A stretch of 64,000 nt of DNA from Haemophilus parainfluenzae (GCF_900450995.1 NZ_UGHY01000002.1:1979001-2043000); one strand, 5' to 3'; shown: positions 39,278 through 48,810, counted from the stretch's first letter. Notes: a model not told the origin generated them from the letters alone. Numbers and translations: made by a program.

Positions 39278-40927
39278 ATGTCAGAATCTTTTGCTCAACT
39301 CTTTGAAGAATCATTAAAAGGCCTTGAAACCCGTCAAGGTTCAATCGTTAGCGGTACTGTTGTTGCTATTCAAAAAGGCTTTGTACTTGTTGATGCAGGC
39401 TTAAAATCTGAATCTGCAATTCCTGTTGCTGAATTCCAGAACGCTCAAGGTGAACTTGAAGTTAAAGTTGGCGACACAGTAAACGTAGCTTTAGATGCAG
39501 TTGAAGATGGTTACGGCGAAACTAAACTTTCTCGTGAGAAAGCTGTTCGTCACGAATCTTGGATTGAATTAGAAAAAGCTTACGAAGAAAAAGCGACCGT
39601 TATCGGTTTAATCAACGGTAAAGTGAAAGGCGGTTTCACAGTTGAGTTAAACGGTGTTCGTGCATTCTTACCAGGTTCATTAGTTGATACACGTCCTGCA
39701 CGTGAAGCTGATCACCTACTTGGTAAAGAATTAGAATTCAAAGTAATCAAATTAGATCAAAAACGTAACAACGTTGTTGTTTCTCGTCGTGCAGTGATCG
39801 AATCTGAAAACAGCCAAGAACGTGAACAAATCCTTGAGAACCTAGCTGAAGGTTCAGAAGTTAAAGGTATCGTTAAAAACTTAACTGACTACGGTGCGTT
39901 CGTAGATTTAGGTGGCGTTGACGGTTTATTACACATCACTGATATGGCTTGGAAACGTGTTAAACACCCAAGCGAAATCGTGAATGTAGGCGACGAAGTG
40001 ACTGTTAAAGTATTAAAATTTGACAAAGATCGTACTCGCGTATCTTTAGGCTTAAAACAATTAGGTCAAGATCCTTGGGTTGCTATCGCTGAAAACCACC
40101 CAGTAAACAGCAAATTAACTGGTAAAGTAACTAACTTAACTGACTATGGTTGTTTCGTTGAAATCTTAGATGGCGTTGAAGGTTTAGTTCACGTTTCTGA
40201 AATGGATTGGACTAACAAAAACATCCACCCATCTAAAGTTGTAAGCTTAGGCGATACAGTTGAAGTGATGGTATTAGAAGTTGACGAAGAACGTCGTCGT
40301 ATTTCTTTAGGCTTAAAACAATGTAAAGCTAACCCATGGACTCAATTCGCTGAAACTCATAACAAAGGCGACAAAGTTACTGGTAAAATCAAATCAATCA
40401 CTGATTTCGGTATCTTCATCGGTCTTGAAGGTGGTATCGACGGTTTAGTTCACTTATCTGACATTTCTTGGAATGTTGCAGGTGAAGAAGCAGTTCGTAA
40501 CTACAAAAAAGGTGACGAAGTTTCTGCAGTAGTATTAGCAGTAGATGCAGTGAAAGAACGTATTTCTTTAGGTATCAAACAACTTGAAGATGATCCATTC
40601 AACAACTTCGTAGCAATCAACAAAAAAGGTGCAGTAATTTCTGCAACTGTTGTTGAAGCTGACGCTAAAGGTGCTAAAGTTGAATTAGCAGGTGGCGTTG
40701 AAGGTTATATCCGTGCAGCAGACTTAACAAACGAAGTTGCCGCAGGTGATGTGGTTGAAGCGAAATACACTGGTGTAGATCGTAAAGCACGTATCGTTCA
40801 CTTATCTGTAAAAGCGAAAGATCAAGCTGAAGAAGCCGCTGCAGTTGCAAACGTGAATACCAAACAAGAAGATGTTGCTATTCCAAACGCAATGGCTGAA
40901 GCTTTCAAAGCAGCTAAAGGTGAATAA
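39278..40927 (+). CDS. rpsA: Ribosomal protein S1
   Basis: Largest 30S protein; binds mRNA leaders and helps initiation. The 549 residues contain six S1/OB repeats (for example [53 protein letters not shown] and [18 protein letters not shown]). Codon choice is noticeably biased, as expected for a highly expressed gene. A large hairpin follows. Confidence 0.98.
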   Translation: MSESFAQLFEESLKGLETRQGSIVSGTVVAIQKGFVLVDAGLKSESAIPVAEFQNAQGELEVKVGDTVNVALDAVEDGYGETKLSREKAVRHESWIELEKAYEEKATVIGLINGKVKGGFTVELNGVRAFLPGSLVDTRPAREADHLLGKELEFKVIKLDQKRNNVVVSRRAVIESENSQEREQILENLAEGSEVKGIVKNLTDYGAFVDLGGVDGLLHITDMAWKRVKHPSEIVNVGDEVTVKVLKFDKDRTRVSLGLKQLGQDPWVAIAENHPVNSKLTGKVTNLTDYGCFVEILDGVEGLVHVSEMDWTNKNIHPSKVVSLGDTVEVMVLEVDEERRRISLGLKQCKANPWTQFAETHNKGDKVTGKIKSITDFGIFIGLEGGIDGLVHLSDISWNVAGEEAVRNYKKGDEVSAVVLAVDAVKERISLGIKQLEDDPFNNFVAINKKGAVISATVVEADAKGAKVELAGGVEGYIRAADLTNEVAAGDVVEAKYTGVDRKARIVHLSVKAKDQAEEAAAVANVNTKQEDVAIPNAMAEAFKAAKGE

Positions 40928-40939
40928 TTAATTCACATA

Positions 40940-40970
40940 AATAAGGCTGGGTCATGACTCAGCCTTATTA
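40940..40970 (+). terminator. Hairpin after rpsA
   Basis: AATAAGGCTG and CAGCCTTATT pair, extended by a GTCATGAC core, giving a long near-perfect stem. The downstream T-run is weak (TATTA), so partial readthrough to ihfB is possible. Confidence 0.7.
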
Positions 40971-41081
40971 TTACCAGCTATAATTAACAAGGATTTAGCG
41001 GTAATTTATTATGAACTAATACATTACCTGTAAGTCTTAATAAATAACAAGTTTAAGTACAAATTTAAAGGAGAGTTGACG

Positions 41082-41366
41082 ATGACTAAATCTGAACTAA
41101 TTGAAAATCTATCAACAAAGCACCCAACTTTATCCGCAAAAGAAGTAGAAGGTATTGTAAAGGATATTCTTGAACTCATTGCACAATCTTTAGAAGAAGG
41201 TAATCGTATTGAAGTACGTGGTTTTGGTAGCTTCTCTTTACACCATCGTCAACCGCGAGTGGGTCGTAATCCAAAAACCGGTGATTCTGTAAAATTAGAT
41301 GCTAAATCTGTACCGCACTTTAAAGCGGGTAAAGAATTAAAAGATCGCGTAAATGTTTTTGCTTAA
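41082..41366 (+). CDS. ihfB: Integration host factor beta subunit
   Basis: DNA-bending protein that pairs with IhfA; 94 residues. I start at ATG 41082, 8 bases after an AAGGAG site; a TTG six bases upstream is ignored. The HU/IHF fold is clear, with [21 protein letters not shown], the DNA-contacting arm, at about residues 46-66. It follows rpsA as in E. coli. Confidence 0.96.
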   Translation: MTKSELIENLSTKHPTLSAKEVEGIVKDILELIAQSLEEGNRIEVRGFGSFSLHHRQPRVGRNPKTGDSVKLDAKSVPHFKAGKELKDRVNVFA

Positions 41367-41386
41367 ACATTCAATCGATATCAATA

Positions 41387-41412
41387 AAACGACACTTAGG
41401 TGTCGTTTTTTA
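41387..41412 (+). terminator. Terminator after ihfB
   Basis: AAAACGACAC and GTGTCGTTTT pair around a short loop, then more Ts. Confidence 0.85.
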
Positions 41413-41459
41413 TTACAAATTTTGGCATAATGAACCTATTCTTAACAAAGGAGATTGTG

Positions 41460-41753
41460 ATGATTAAATATATTCTCGGACTCATTATTGTGCTGGCTAT
41501 TGTACTCGTTGCGGTAACTATAGGGGCGAATAATGATCAAGTAATCACCTTTAACTATATTGTTGCTGAAAGCCAATTCCAACTTTCAACATTAGTTGCA
41601 ATTTTATTTGGTTTTGGATTAATTTTAGGTTGGTTAATTACTGGATTCTCCTACTTAAAATTAAAATTCAAAAATATGTCGTTAGCGCGTCAAGTTAAAC
41701 GTCAAACCTTACAAATTAACGAATTAACGACTACCCGCGATAAGGCAGTATAA
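41460..41753 (+). CDS. lapA: Lipopolysaccharide assembly protein A
   Basis: Inner-membrane partner of LapB in controlling LPS synthesis. I start at ATG 41460, 6 bases after AAAGGAG, giving 97 residues. Two membrane helices (IKYILGLIIVLAIVLVAVTIGA and LVAILFGFGLILGWLITGF) are followed by a short basic cytoplasmic tail. Its stop overlaps the lapB start, so the two are coupled. Confidence 0.92.
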   Translation: MIKYILGLIIVLAIVLVAVTIGANNDQVITFNYIVAESQFQLSTLVAILFGFGLILGWLITGFSYLKLKFKNMSLARQVKRQTLQINELTTTRDKAV

Positions 41754-42931
41754 TGCTTGAATTACTCTTTCTGCTTCTGCCAATAGCCGCCGCTTATGGT
41801 TGGTATATGGGGCATCGGAGTGCCAAGAAAGATCAGGAAGATATTAATAATAAACTCTCCCGTGATTATGTCACGGGGGTCAATTTTTTGCTTTCCAATC
41901 AAACGGATAAAGCCGTTGATTTGTTTCTTGATATGTTGCAAAAACAAGAAACCGAAAATGAAATTGAAAGCAACTCTCAATTTGAAGCAGAGCTAACGCT
42001 CGGTAATCTTTTCCGTTCTCGAGGCGAAGTGGACCGTGCTTTGCGGATCCATCAAGCACTTGATCGTAGCCCCAATTATTCTTTCGAACAAAAATTATTA
42101 GCTAAACAACAACTTGCCAAAGATTTCATGACGGTCGGTTTTTATGACCGTGCTGAAGCGCTTTACATCATTATGGTGGATGAACCAGAATTTGCAGAAA
42201 ATGCACTGCAACAGCTTTTGGTGATTTATCAAAAAACAAAAGAATGGAAAAAAGCCGTTAATATCGCAGAGAAGCTTGCCAAGATCTCACCTAAAGAAAA
42301 TAATGTGGAATTAGCACAATGTTATTGTGAATATGCCTTAAGCGGTGAACTTGAAAGTGCGGTCGAAAAACGCAGTATTTTACAAAAAGTGCTGAATGTA
42401 TCTCCAACCAGTGTGAGAGCATCAATGCTGCTTGCTGATTTAGAAATGGCTAATAAAAACTATCGTCAAGCCATTCATTTTTTAGAGAATATTCTTAATC
42501 AAAAACCAATTTATATTGGTGAAGTGCTGAAAACGCTCAAATATTGTTATGATGAATTAGGAGAGAGAGATAACTTTGAGTTATTCTTGATTCGAGCTAG
42601 CCAGCAGGTTAACAATACGAAAGTCGATTTAATGTTAGCAAGCGTGATTGAAGAGAAAGATGGTAAGAGTGCTGCACAATCAAAACTTTATCAACAACTT
42701 ACCAAACATCCAAGTACATCTATTTTCCACCGCTTTATTCAATTCCAAATTGATGATGCAGAGGAAGGGCGAGGTAAAGAAAGTTTAATTTTGCTACATA
42801 AAATGGTCGGTGAGAGAATTAAGCAAGGCTTTGGTTATCGTTGCTCAAATTGCGGTTATCAAACTCATAAATTAATGTGGAATTGTCCTTCTTGCAAACA
42901 GTGGGAATCCATCAAACCAGAACATAATTAA
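41753..42931 (+). CDS. lapB: Lipopolysaccharide assembly protein B
   Basis: Inner-membrane TPR protein that controls LpxC degradation by FtsH and so tunes LPS amounts. It has 392 residues: an N-terminal helix (about 1-20), nine or so TPR-like repeats, and a C-terminal rubredoxin-like zinc site CSNCGYQTHKLMWNCPSC. Length and domain order match YciM. Followed by pyrF after 21 bases. Confidence 0.95.
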   Translation: MLELLFLLLPIAAAYGWYMGHRSAKKDQEDINNKLSRDYVTGVNFLLSNQTDKAVDLFLDMLQKQETENEIESNSQFEAELTLGNLFRSRGEVDRALRIHQALDRSPNYSFEQKLLAKQQLAKDFMTVGFYDRAEALYIIMVDEPEFAENALQQLLVIYQKTKEWKKAVNIAEKLAKISPKENNVELAQCYCEYALSGELESAVEKRSILQKVLNVSPTSVRASMLLADLEMANKNYRQAIHFLENILNQKPIYIGEVLKTLKYCYDELGERDNFELFLIRASQQVNNTKVDLMLASVIEEKDGKSAAQSKLYQQLTKHPSTSIFHRFIQFQIDDAEEGRGKESLILLHKMVGERIKQGFGYRCSNCGYQTHKLMWNCPSCKQWESIKPEHN

Positions 42932-42952
42932 TTGACACAGTGAGGTAAAATT

Positions 42953-43645
42953 ATGAATAGCAAAGTAATCGTTGCATTGGATTACGAAACGGAAGCACAA
43001 GCGCTATCCCTCGTGGATCAAATTGATCCAAGCTTATGCCGTTTAAAAGTGGGTAAAGAAATGTTTACCACACTGGGAACAAATTTCGTTAAGCAATTAC
43101 ATGAGCGTCAATTTGATGTTTTCCTCGATCTTAAATTTCATGATATTCCTAATACTGTGGCAAGAGCAGTGCGTTCTGCGGCTGATTTAGGGGTGTGGAT
43201 GGTTGATGTCCATGCTAGCGGTGGTCTGAAAATGATGGAAGAGGCGAAGAAAATTCTCGAGCCTTATGGAAAAGATGCGCCTTTATTAATCGCAGTAACC
43301 GTATTGACCAGTATGGAAGATTTGGATTTATTACAAATCGGTATTAACTCTTCACCACTTGAACATGTTTTACGTCTTGCGCATTTAACCCAGCGAGCAG
43401 GATTAGATGGAGTCGTTTGTTCACCACAGGAAGTAGAAATTTTACGTAATACTTGTGGTCCTGATTTTAAATTAGTCACACCGGGGATTCGTCCAATTGG
43501 AAGTGATTTTGGCGATCAACGTCGAGTCATGACTCCTGCTGCGGCTATTCGTTCTGGTTCTGATTATTTGGTGATTGGTCGCCCAATTACTCAAGCTGAA
43601 AATCCAGCAGAAGTGCTTCGTTCAATTAATTCATCTCTTTCGTAA
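42953..43645 (+). CDS. pyrF: Orotidine 5'-phosphate decarboxylase
   Basis: Makes UMP from orotidine phosphate. The 230 residues contain [12 protein letters not shown] (near 7), the catalytic [13 protein letters not shown] (Asp-Lys-Asp-type site near 60-70) and TPGIRP (near 178). It follows lapB and precedes yciH by one base, an order shared with E. coli. Confidence 0.97.
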   Translation: MNSKVIVALDYETEAQALSLVDQIDPSLCRLKVGKEMFTTLGTNFVKQLHERQFDVFLDLKFHDIPNTVARAVRSAADLGVWMVDVHASGGLKMMEEAKKILEPYGKDAPLLIAVTVLTSMEDLDLLQIGINSSPLEHVLRLAHLTQRAGLDGVVCSPQEVEILRNTCGPDFKLVTPGIRPIGSDFGDQRRVMTPAAAIRSGSDYLVIGRPITQAENPAEVLRSINSSLS

Positions 43646-43646
43646 T

Positions 43647-43967
43647 ATGACAGAGAGTACTTTAGTTTATTCTACCGAAGTTGGTCGAATTAAAGCGCAA
43701 AAGCAGCCAGTACAACGTCCTAAAGGTGATGGAGTGGTTCGCATCCAAAAACAAACTAGTGGTCGAAAAGGCGCAGGCGTTTCAGTGATTACTGGGCTAG
43801 ATTTAGCTGATGATGAATTGAAAAAGTTAGCTGCTGAACTTAAAAAGCGATGTGGTTGTGGTGGTTCAGTAAAAGACGGCAATATTGAGATTCAAGGCGA
43901 AAAACGTGATTTACTAAAACAACTTTTAGAACAAAAAGGGTTTAAAGTAAAATTAGCGGGTGGCTAA
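43647..43967 (+). CDS. yciH: YciH, SUI1/eIF1-like protein
   Basis: A 106-residue SUI1-domain protein related to eukaryotic initiation factor 1; in bacteria it is thought to affect initiation fidelity. MTESTLVYSTEVGRIKAQ is the N-terminus and RKGAGVSVITGLDL ... KKRCGCGGSVKDGNIEIQG the SUI1 core. The ATG at 43647 is one base after the pyrF stop; a longer frame from 43575 inside pyrF is not plausible. Confidence 0.93.
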   Translation: MTESTLVYSTEVGRIKAQKQPVQRPKGDGVVRIQKQTSGRKGAGVSVITGLDLADDELKKLAAELKKRCGCGGSVKDGNIEIQGEKRDLLKQLLEQKGFKVKLAGG

Positions 43968-43974
43968 GATAACA

Positions 43975-44012
43975 CAAAAAATCCATCTTCAATTGAAGAT
44001 GGATTTTTTTAT
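43975..44012. terminator. Bidirectional terminator between yciH and the SirB2-like gene
   Basis: AAAAAATCCATCTTC and GAAGATGGATTTTTT are perfect complements around AATT, with A- and T-runs. Confidence 0.92.
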
Positions 44013-44014
44013 GA

Positions 44015-44371
44015 TTAACTTTCCATGAAGTCTGGTTGGTAAGCAAAGAAAATTGCCCCCAAGAAACTTAATACAGCAAATGCCAGAAATGCATTATTTG
44101 GATTTGTAGCTTTGCGACTAAAATATTTAGCCGAGAAGAAGATATAAAGCACAAGCATGATGATTTTCATGATGAGCCAGCTTTGTAACTGATAACCGAC
44201 CAAGAAGAAAATAGTTAAGCCGCTCGCAATTAAAAGTGTATCAACTAAGTGCGGTAAAATTTTTAGCAGTTTAATTGCTCGCCAATCTTTCCCACTTAAT
44301 TGCATTCCCCCACGGATAATTAATAATCCCAAACTTAAAAATGCACAAACAATGTGCAAATAAACTAACAT
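44015..44371 (-). CDS. SirB2-family membrane protein
   Basis: A 118-residue integral membrane protein with four hydrophobic segments and the motif LVYLHIVCAFLSLGLLIIRGGMQ at the N-terminus, as in the SirB2/YchQ family. I start at ATG 44371, which has AGGAG 5 bases upstream; a GTG six bases earlier is possible. Function unknown. It lies downstream of ettA on the same strand across a paired-uptake-signal terminator. Confidence 0.85.
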   Translation of the reverse strand: MLVYLHIVCAFLSLGLLIIRGGMQLSGKDWRAIKLLKILPHLVDTLLIASGLTIFFLVGYQLQSWLIMKIIMLVLYIFFSAKYFSRKATNPNNAFLAFAVLSFLGAIFFAYQPDFMES

Positions 44372-44392
44372 AATCACTCCTGATGTAAAAGG

Positions 44393-44421
44393 AAAGTGCG
44401 GTCAAAAGTGACCGCACTTTA
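44393..44421. terminator. Paired uptake signals after ettA
   Basis: AAAGTGCGGTCA and TGACCGCACTTT face each other across AAAG, forming a 12-bp stem just past the ettA stop. Confidence 0.85.
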
Positions 44422-44426
44422 ATTTC

Positions 44427-46097
44427 TTATTTTGCAATACGCTTATATTTAATACGATGTGGTTGTGTTGCGGCTTCACCTAAGGTTTTCTTTTTCCACT
44501 CTTCGTAGTCTGAGAAGTTACCTTCGTAGAACGTCACTTTACCTTCATCACCGTAATCTAAAATATGAGTTGCAATACGGTCTAAGAACCAACGGTCATG
44601 GGAAATCACCATTGCACAACCAGGGAATTCTAAGATCGCATTTTCTAACGCACGTAAGGTTTCAACGTCTAAGTCATTGGTCGGTTCGTCCAATAACAGT
44701 ACGTTACCACCACGTTGTAGAAGTTTAGCCAAGTGTAAACGACCGCGCTCACCACCCGATAATTCGCCCACACGTTTTTGTTGATCTACGCCTTTGAAGT
44801 TGAAGCGTCCAACATACGCGCGGCTTGGAATTTCAAAGTTACCAATAGTGAGAATATCTTGTCCGTTAGACACTTCTTCCCATACGGTTTTTTTATCATC
44901 CATTGAGTCACGGAACTGATCGACAGAAGCAAGTACCACAGTTTCACCCATCGTAATTGAGCCGCTATCCGGTTGTTCTTGATCTGAAAGCATACGGAAT
45001 AGGGTAGATTTACCTGCACCATTCGCGCCGATAATACCCACGATAGCACCTTTTGGAATGCTGAATGATAAATCATCAATTAAAGTGCGATCGCCGTAAG
45101 ATTTAGTGAGATGTTCTACCTCAATCACTTTATCACCTAAACGTGGACCAGGTGGAATAAAGAGTTCGTTAGTCTCGTTACGTTTTTGATATTCTCCAGA
45201 GTTTAATTCATCAAAGCGCGCCATACGTGCTTTGCTTTTCGCTTGGCGACCTTTAGGATTTTGACGCACCCATTCCAACTCTTTCGCAATAGATTTTTGA
45301 CGCGCATTTTCAGCCGCTTGTTCTTGCTCTAAACGTTTCTCTTTTTGCTCTAACCAAGAAGAATAGTTACCTTCCCAAGGAATACCCTCACCACGGTCAA
45401 GCTCTAAGATCCAACCAGCCACGTTATCTAAGAAATAACGGTCGTGGGTAATCGCCACAACGGTACCTTCGTAGTCATGTAAGAAACGCTCTAACCATGC
45501 TACAGATTCCGCATCTAAGTGGTTGGTCGGCTCGTCTAATAGGAGCATGTCTGGTTTTTCGAGTAACAAACGACAAAGTGCGACACGACGACGTTCGCCC
45601 CCTGATAAATGCTCAATTTTGGCATCCCAATCCGGTAAACGTAATGCATCTGCGGCACGTTCTAATTGGTTATCTAAATTATGACCATCATGTGCTTGAA
45701 TAATGGCTTCAAGATTGGCTTGTTCTGCCGCTAATTTATCAAAATCCGCATCAGGATCCGCATAAAGCGCATAAACTTCATCTAAACGAGTCAGTGCATT
45801 TTTTACTTCAGAAACAGCTTCTTCTATCGCTTCGCGTACAGTTTGTTGAGGATCAAGTTTTGGTTCTTGTGGAAGGTAACCAATTTTGATACCCGGTTGT
45901 GGACGAGCTTCACCTTCGAACTCTTTATCCACGCCCGCCATAATGCGTAAGAGAGTTGATTTACCCGCACCATTTAAGCCTAGAACCCCGATTTTTGCAC
46001 CAGGGAAGAAGCTTAAAGAAATATCTTTCAAAATATGACGCTTCGGTGGCACCACTTTGCCGACACGGTGCATCGTATATACAAATTGCGTTGACAT
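44427..46097 (-). CDS. ettA: Energy-dependent translational throttle protein EttA (ABC-F)
   Basis: Soluble ABC-F ATPase that binds the ribosomal E site and gates the first peptide bond according to ATP/ADP. The 556 residues carry two ABC domains (LNGAGKSTLLRIM, LSGGERRRVALCRLLL, LLDEPTNHLD; then GANGAGKSTLFRM, LSGGERGRLHLAKLL, LLDEPTNDLD) and the linker with EWVRQNPKGRQAKSKARMARFDEL. Length and sequence match EttA closely. A terminator hairpin lies 75 bases upstream on the same strand. Confidence 0.96.
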   Translation of the reverse strand: MSTQFVYTMHRVGKVVPPKRHILKDISLSFFPGAKIGVLGLNGAGKSTLLRIMAGVDKEFEGEARPQPGIKIGYLPQEPKLDPQQTVREAIEEAVSEVKNALTRLDEVYALYADPDADFDKLAAEQANLEAIIQAHDGHNLDNQLERAADALRLPDWDAKIEHLSGGERRRVALCRLLLEKPDMLLLDEPTNHLDAESVAWLERFLHDYEGTVVAITHDRYFLDNVAGWILELDRGEGIPWEGNYSSWLEQKEKRLEQEQAAENARQKSIAKELEWVRQNPKGRQAKSKARMARFDELNSGEYQKRNETNELFIPPGPRLGDKVIEVEHLTKSYGDRTLIDDLSFSIPKGAIVGIIGANGAGKSTLFRMLSDQEQPDSGSITMGETVVLASVDQFRDSMDDKKTVWEEVSNGQDILTIGNFEIPSRAYVGRFNFKGVDQQKRVGELSGGERGRLHLAKLLQRGGNVLLLDEPTNDLDVETLRALENAILEFPGCAMVISHDRWFLDRIATHILDYGDEGKVTFYEGNFSDYEEWKKKTLGEAATQPHRIKYKRIAK

Positions 46098-46169
46098 AAT
46101 TTTCTCGATGTTATGAATAAAAGTGCGGTTATTTTACTTGATGTTTAGGGAATAAGCTATTTGAAAGGC

Positions 46170-46194
46170 AAAAAAAACCACCCATATAGGGTGG
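46170..46194 (-). terminator. Rho-independent terminator of the candidate small RNA
   Basis: Stem of six G/C-rich pairs with a five-base loop and an uninterrupted run of eight Ts on the minus strand. No known minus-strand gene ends here. Confidence 0.8.
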
Positions 46195-46284
46195 TAGGAA
46201 AGTAGTTTAGCTATATTTATGATTATTTTATTTAGGAACTTTATGAATATCAAGCAATCACTTGACGAGGCAAATAGTACATAA
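46170..46284 (-). ncRNA. Candidate FNR-activated small RNA or terminated leader, about 115 nt
   Basis: On the minus strand four signals line up. A perfect FNR box lies at 46334-46321, a TATAAC -10 at 46296-46291, an internal stem TCAAG/CTTGA at 46265-46250, and a hairpin CCACCC-TATAT-GGGTGG at 46194-46178 followed by eight Ts. The predicted RNA would start near 46284 and end near 46170. Size and control resemble the FnrS small RNA of enterics, but I do not claim sequence homology. It could instead be an attenuated leader of ettA, which begins 73 bases past the hairpin. No convincing ORF lies inside. Confidence 0.5.
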
Positions 46285-46320
46285 ATTTCAGTTATAATGG
46301 AAATGCGAATGAATAATTTT

Positions 46321-46334
46321 TTGATACAAATCAA
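46321..46334. promoter_or_regulatory. Perfect FNR binding site
   Basis: TTGATACAAATCAA fits the consensus TTGATNNNNATCAA at every fixed position. On the minus strand it is about 42-43 bases before the predicted start of the small RNA, close to the class II activator position. On the plus strand a matching -10 before the DUF1007 gene is poor. Confidence 0.7.
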
Positions 46335-46444
46335 GAAAATTACAGGATTTTTTACGTTTAGATCGATTTTTATTCGATTTTGATTAGGAACTGCTTGTGA
46401 TAAAATCTGTCTATTCAATTATTTAGCCCACTTTATTCTTATTT

Positions 46445-47077
46445 ATGTTTAAAAAATTACTCCTAGGATTATCGCTAATTTCTCCTTTTTCGGTTCTCGC
46501 ACATCCTCACGCCTTTATTGATATGCAAACCAAACCGTTAGTGAAAGATAATCAATTAATTGGTTTTTCGACCCAATGGTTACTGGATGAAGCTAGCTCT
46601 TCAGCCGTATTGTATGACATGATGCAGACGAAAGGTGATAAAGCTGCTAAACAAAAACTCATTGATGAGGTGATGGCGAATGTCGTGAATGAGCATTACT
46701 TTAGTTATGTCTTTGATAAAGAACATCACAAAATTAAATATAAAAAACAGCCTGAAAATTATGGCGCACGTGTTAAAGGAAATGAGGTGGAATATTATTT
46801 TGATTTTCTTTTGGCACAACCACAGGCTTTGCAAAATAACGAATTTACGCTGATGACTTATGACAGTACCTATTATGTGGCCATGCGTTATGCTGAAATA
46901 GGTAAAAGAGCGGTTGATTTTTCGGAACTTCCTAATAATTGCAAAGGTGAAGTGCTCGAGCCTAATGCGGATGAAAAAATTAAATCCTACGCTTCATCAT
47001 TGGATAAATCTCAAAAAAATGAAGATGATTCTCTTGGTGTGTTGTTTGCACAGAAAGTAAAAATTAAATGTGAATAA
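46445..47077 (+). CDS. DUF1007 family periplasmic protein
   Basis: A 210-residue exported protein with signal peptide MFKKLLLGLSLISPFSVLA and the family motif HPHAFIDMQTKPLV at the mature N-terminus, rich in metal-binding residues. DUF1007 proteins usually accompany NicO or other nickel/cobalt/zinc transporters, and here a NicO-family gene follows 3 bases later. The likely role is metal binding or delivery in the periplasm; the metal is unknown. Confidence 0.85.
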   Translation: MFKKLLLGLSLISPFSVLAHPHAFIDMQTKPLVKDNQLIGFSTQWLLDEASSSAVLYDMMQTKGDKAAKQKLIDEVMANVVNEHYFSYVFDKEHHKIKYKKQPENYGARVKGNEVEYYFDFLLAQPQALQNNEFTLMTYDSTYYVAMRYAEIGKRAVDFSELPNNCKGEVLEPNADEKIKSYASSLDKSQKNEDDSLGVLFAQKVKIKCE

Positions 47078-47080
47078 AAA

Positions 47081-48058
47081 ATGAAATTAAAACTGACCGC
47101 ACTCTTTATCGGCTTATTAGCGATTATTTTCGCCTTGCTACCTTGGCTTTTTGTGCAAGTAGCTGATTGGCAAAAAGCCTTTAATCAGCTGATTTCTGAA
47201 AATCTGCACCAAATTCAAGCACATTCATCTACTGCAGGATTATGGTTAATTTTTGCTGCATTTTCTTATGGTGTATTACATGCATTAGGCCCTGGGCATG
47301 GGAAATTTATTATCGCTGGTTATCTTTCTACTCACGAGAGCCAACTTAAAACCAGCGTACGCTTAAGTTTGCTTTCCTCTCTCATGCAAGGTTTTGTCGC
47401 CGTTGCAGCAACCTCTATTGTGGTGGTGATACTTAATCTTTCCTCAAAATATTTTAAACTTAGCCAGTTATGGTTGGAGCGTAGCGCACTCATTTTATTA
47501 TTGTTGTTAGGGCTTTATTGGATTGCTCAAGGTTTGAAAGGTTTAAAGAAAAAACAATCTTTTCGTATCACATCAATCCAATCATTGCCGAAACAAATTG
47601 GAACAGCTTCGCTATTTAGATATGAGCAAGGGAAAGCAAGCCAAGCGCAATGTAGTTGTGGACATCAACATCTACCCAGTGATCAACAGCTTAAACAATC
47701 GGGTGATTTAAAGTCTCAACTCTTAGTGATTTTAACCATTGGTATGCGACCGTGTAGTGGCGCCATTTTTGTGCTTTTTCTCGCTTATATGCTGGATCTT
47801 TATTGGTGGGGAATTTTAGCTACTTTTGCCATGTCTTTAGGGACAGGATTAATGCTTTCGCTTTTTGCTGCGTTAGTTCGCTATGCGAGAAATGTCGCGA
47901 CTCGCTTAGGCCATTGGTATGGTTTAGCGGGTTCTAATCAAAAAGGTGCGGCTATGATCAAATGTATTGCGGGTGCAATGATGATCTTTTTTGCACTAAG
48001 CTTGTTATGTGGCACGATGGGGGCTGTAACAGGTGGCGCAGCCTTATTTGGTGGATAA
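47081..48058 (+). CDS. NicO-family nickel/cobalt transporter
   Basis: Inner-membrane protein of 325 residues with about six helices. The NicO/RcnA-type signature is HALGPGHGKFIIAGYLSTHE (near residue 67), and GMRPCSGAIFVLFLAYML (near 222) is the second conserved region. A cytoplasmic or periplasmic loop has the potential metal ligands CSCGHQH. Direction of transport (uptake or efflux) is not decidable from sequence. It forms an operon with the DUF1007 gene. A hairpin (GGGCAGC/GCTGCCC) follows at once. Confidence 0.85.
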   Translation: MKLKLTALFIGLLAIIFALLPWLFVQVADWQKAFNQLISENLHQIQAHSSTAGLWLIFAAFSYGVLHALGPGHGKFIIAGYLSTHESQLKTSVRLSLLSSLMQGFVAVAATSIVVVILNLSSKYFKLSQLWLERSALILLLLLGLYWIAQGLKGLKKKQSFRITSIQSLPKQIGTASLFRYEQGKASQAQCSCGHQHLPSDQQLKQSGDLKSQLLVILTIGMRPCSGAIFVLFLAYMLDLYWWGILATFAMSLGTGLMLSLFAALVRYARNVATRLGHWYGLAGSNQKGAAMIKCIAGAMMIFFALSLLCGTMGAVTGGAALFGG

Positions 48059-48061
48059 AGA

Positions 48062-48086
48062 AAAGGGCAGCGTTTGCTGCCCATTT
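48062..48086. terminator. Terminator between the NicO gene and the nitroreductase
   Basis: GGGCAGC (48065-48071) pairs with GCTGCCC (48076-48082) around GTTT; As precede and a T-rich stretch follows. Confidence 0.82.
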
Positions 48087-48099
48087 ATTTGAAAATAGA

Positions 48100-48762
48100 T
48101 TATTCAACCCAAGTGACGATTTCCTCAATTGGTCTACGAGATTTTTTGGTAATGTCTCTCGCACGATAACCAAATGTTGCGGCCACAGATACGCCCCATT
48201 CATTTGGATCAAAGAGACCTTCAGCGGCTAAAACTTCATTCATTTTATTGTAGTTAAAGCCTTCAATAGGGCAAGAATCTACACCTATAGCGGCAGCACC
48301 AGTTAGCATATTCGCTAATGCAATGTAGGTTTGTTTGCTTGTCCAGTCAAATAATGCACGCTCGCTTTCTGCAGTTTTCATTTCAACTTCTTGTAAGCCT
48401 TTATATTTTTCCAAGGCTTTTTCTAATTGCTCGCCTTGTAAACCTCTCCGCACCGCAACATCACGGAAGAAAGGCGTATCATATCGAGCATTTTTCTTCG
48501 CAAGAATGATCACTAAATGACTACAATCATCTAATTGATATTGCATGCCCCAGCTAAAAGGTTTGAGCTTATCGCGTAATGCTTTATTTTGAATCACTAA
48601 GAACTTCCATGGCTCAGAACCGACTGAGCTTGGTGATAAACGAGCAAATTCTAAAATGGCCGCGAAATCTTCTTGGCTGATTTTTTTATTCGGATCGTAA
48701 TAACGTGTGGAACAGCGATTTTCGAATACTTGAAGCATTTGTTCGCGTGTAATTTGACTCAT
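48100..48762 (-). CDS. NAD(P)H-dependent nitroreductase, NfsB-like
   Basis: FMN-dependent oxidoreductase of 220 residues. The N-terminus FENRCSTRYYDPNKKISQEDFAAILEFARLSPSSVGSEPWKFLVI is the FMN-binding signature of the NfsB group, and the C-terminal GVSVAATFGYRARD and RRPIEEIVTWVE are typical. Reduces nitroaromatics or quinones; the natural substrate is unknown. Monocistronic. Confidence 0.88.
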   Translation of the reverse strand: MSQITREQMLQVFENRCSTRYYDPNKKISQEDFAAILEFARLSPSSVGSEPWKFLVIQNKALRDKLKPFSWGMQYQLDDCSHLVIILAKKNARYDTPFFRDVAVRRGLQGEQLEKALEKYKGLQEVEMKTAESERALFDWTSKQTYIALANMLTGAAAIGVDSCPIEGFNYNKMNEVLAAEGLFDPNEWGVSVAATFGYRARDITKKSRRPIEEIVTWVE

Positions 48763-48810
48763 GTTTTCTTCCTCTTAACATTATCTTATTTGTGATCTTT
48801 TGACCGCACT

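Noticed and set aside
46134..46418. A 94-residue minus-strand frame upstream of ettA
   Set aside because: Very rich in Ile, Leu and Asn as expected from A/T-rich DNA, no ribosome site, and it runs through the FNR box and the terminator hairpin; better explained as noncoding.
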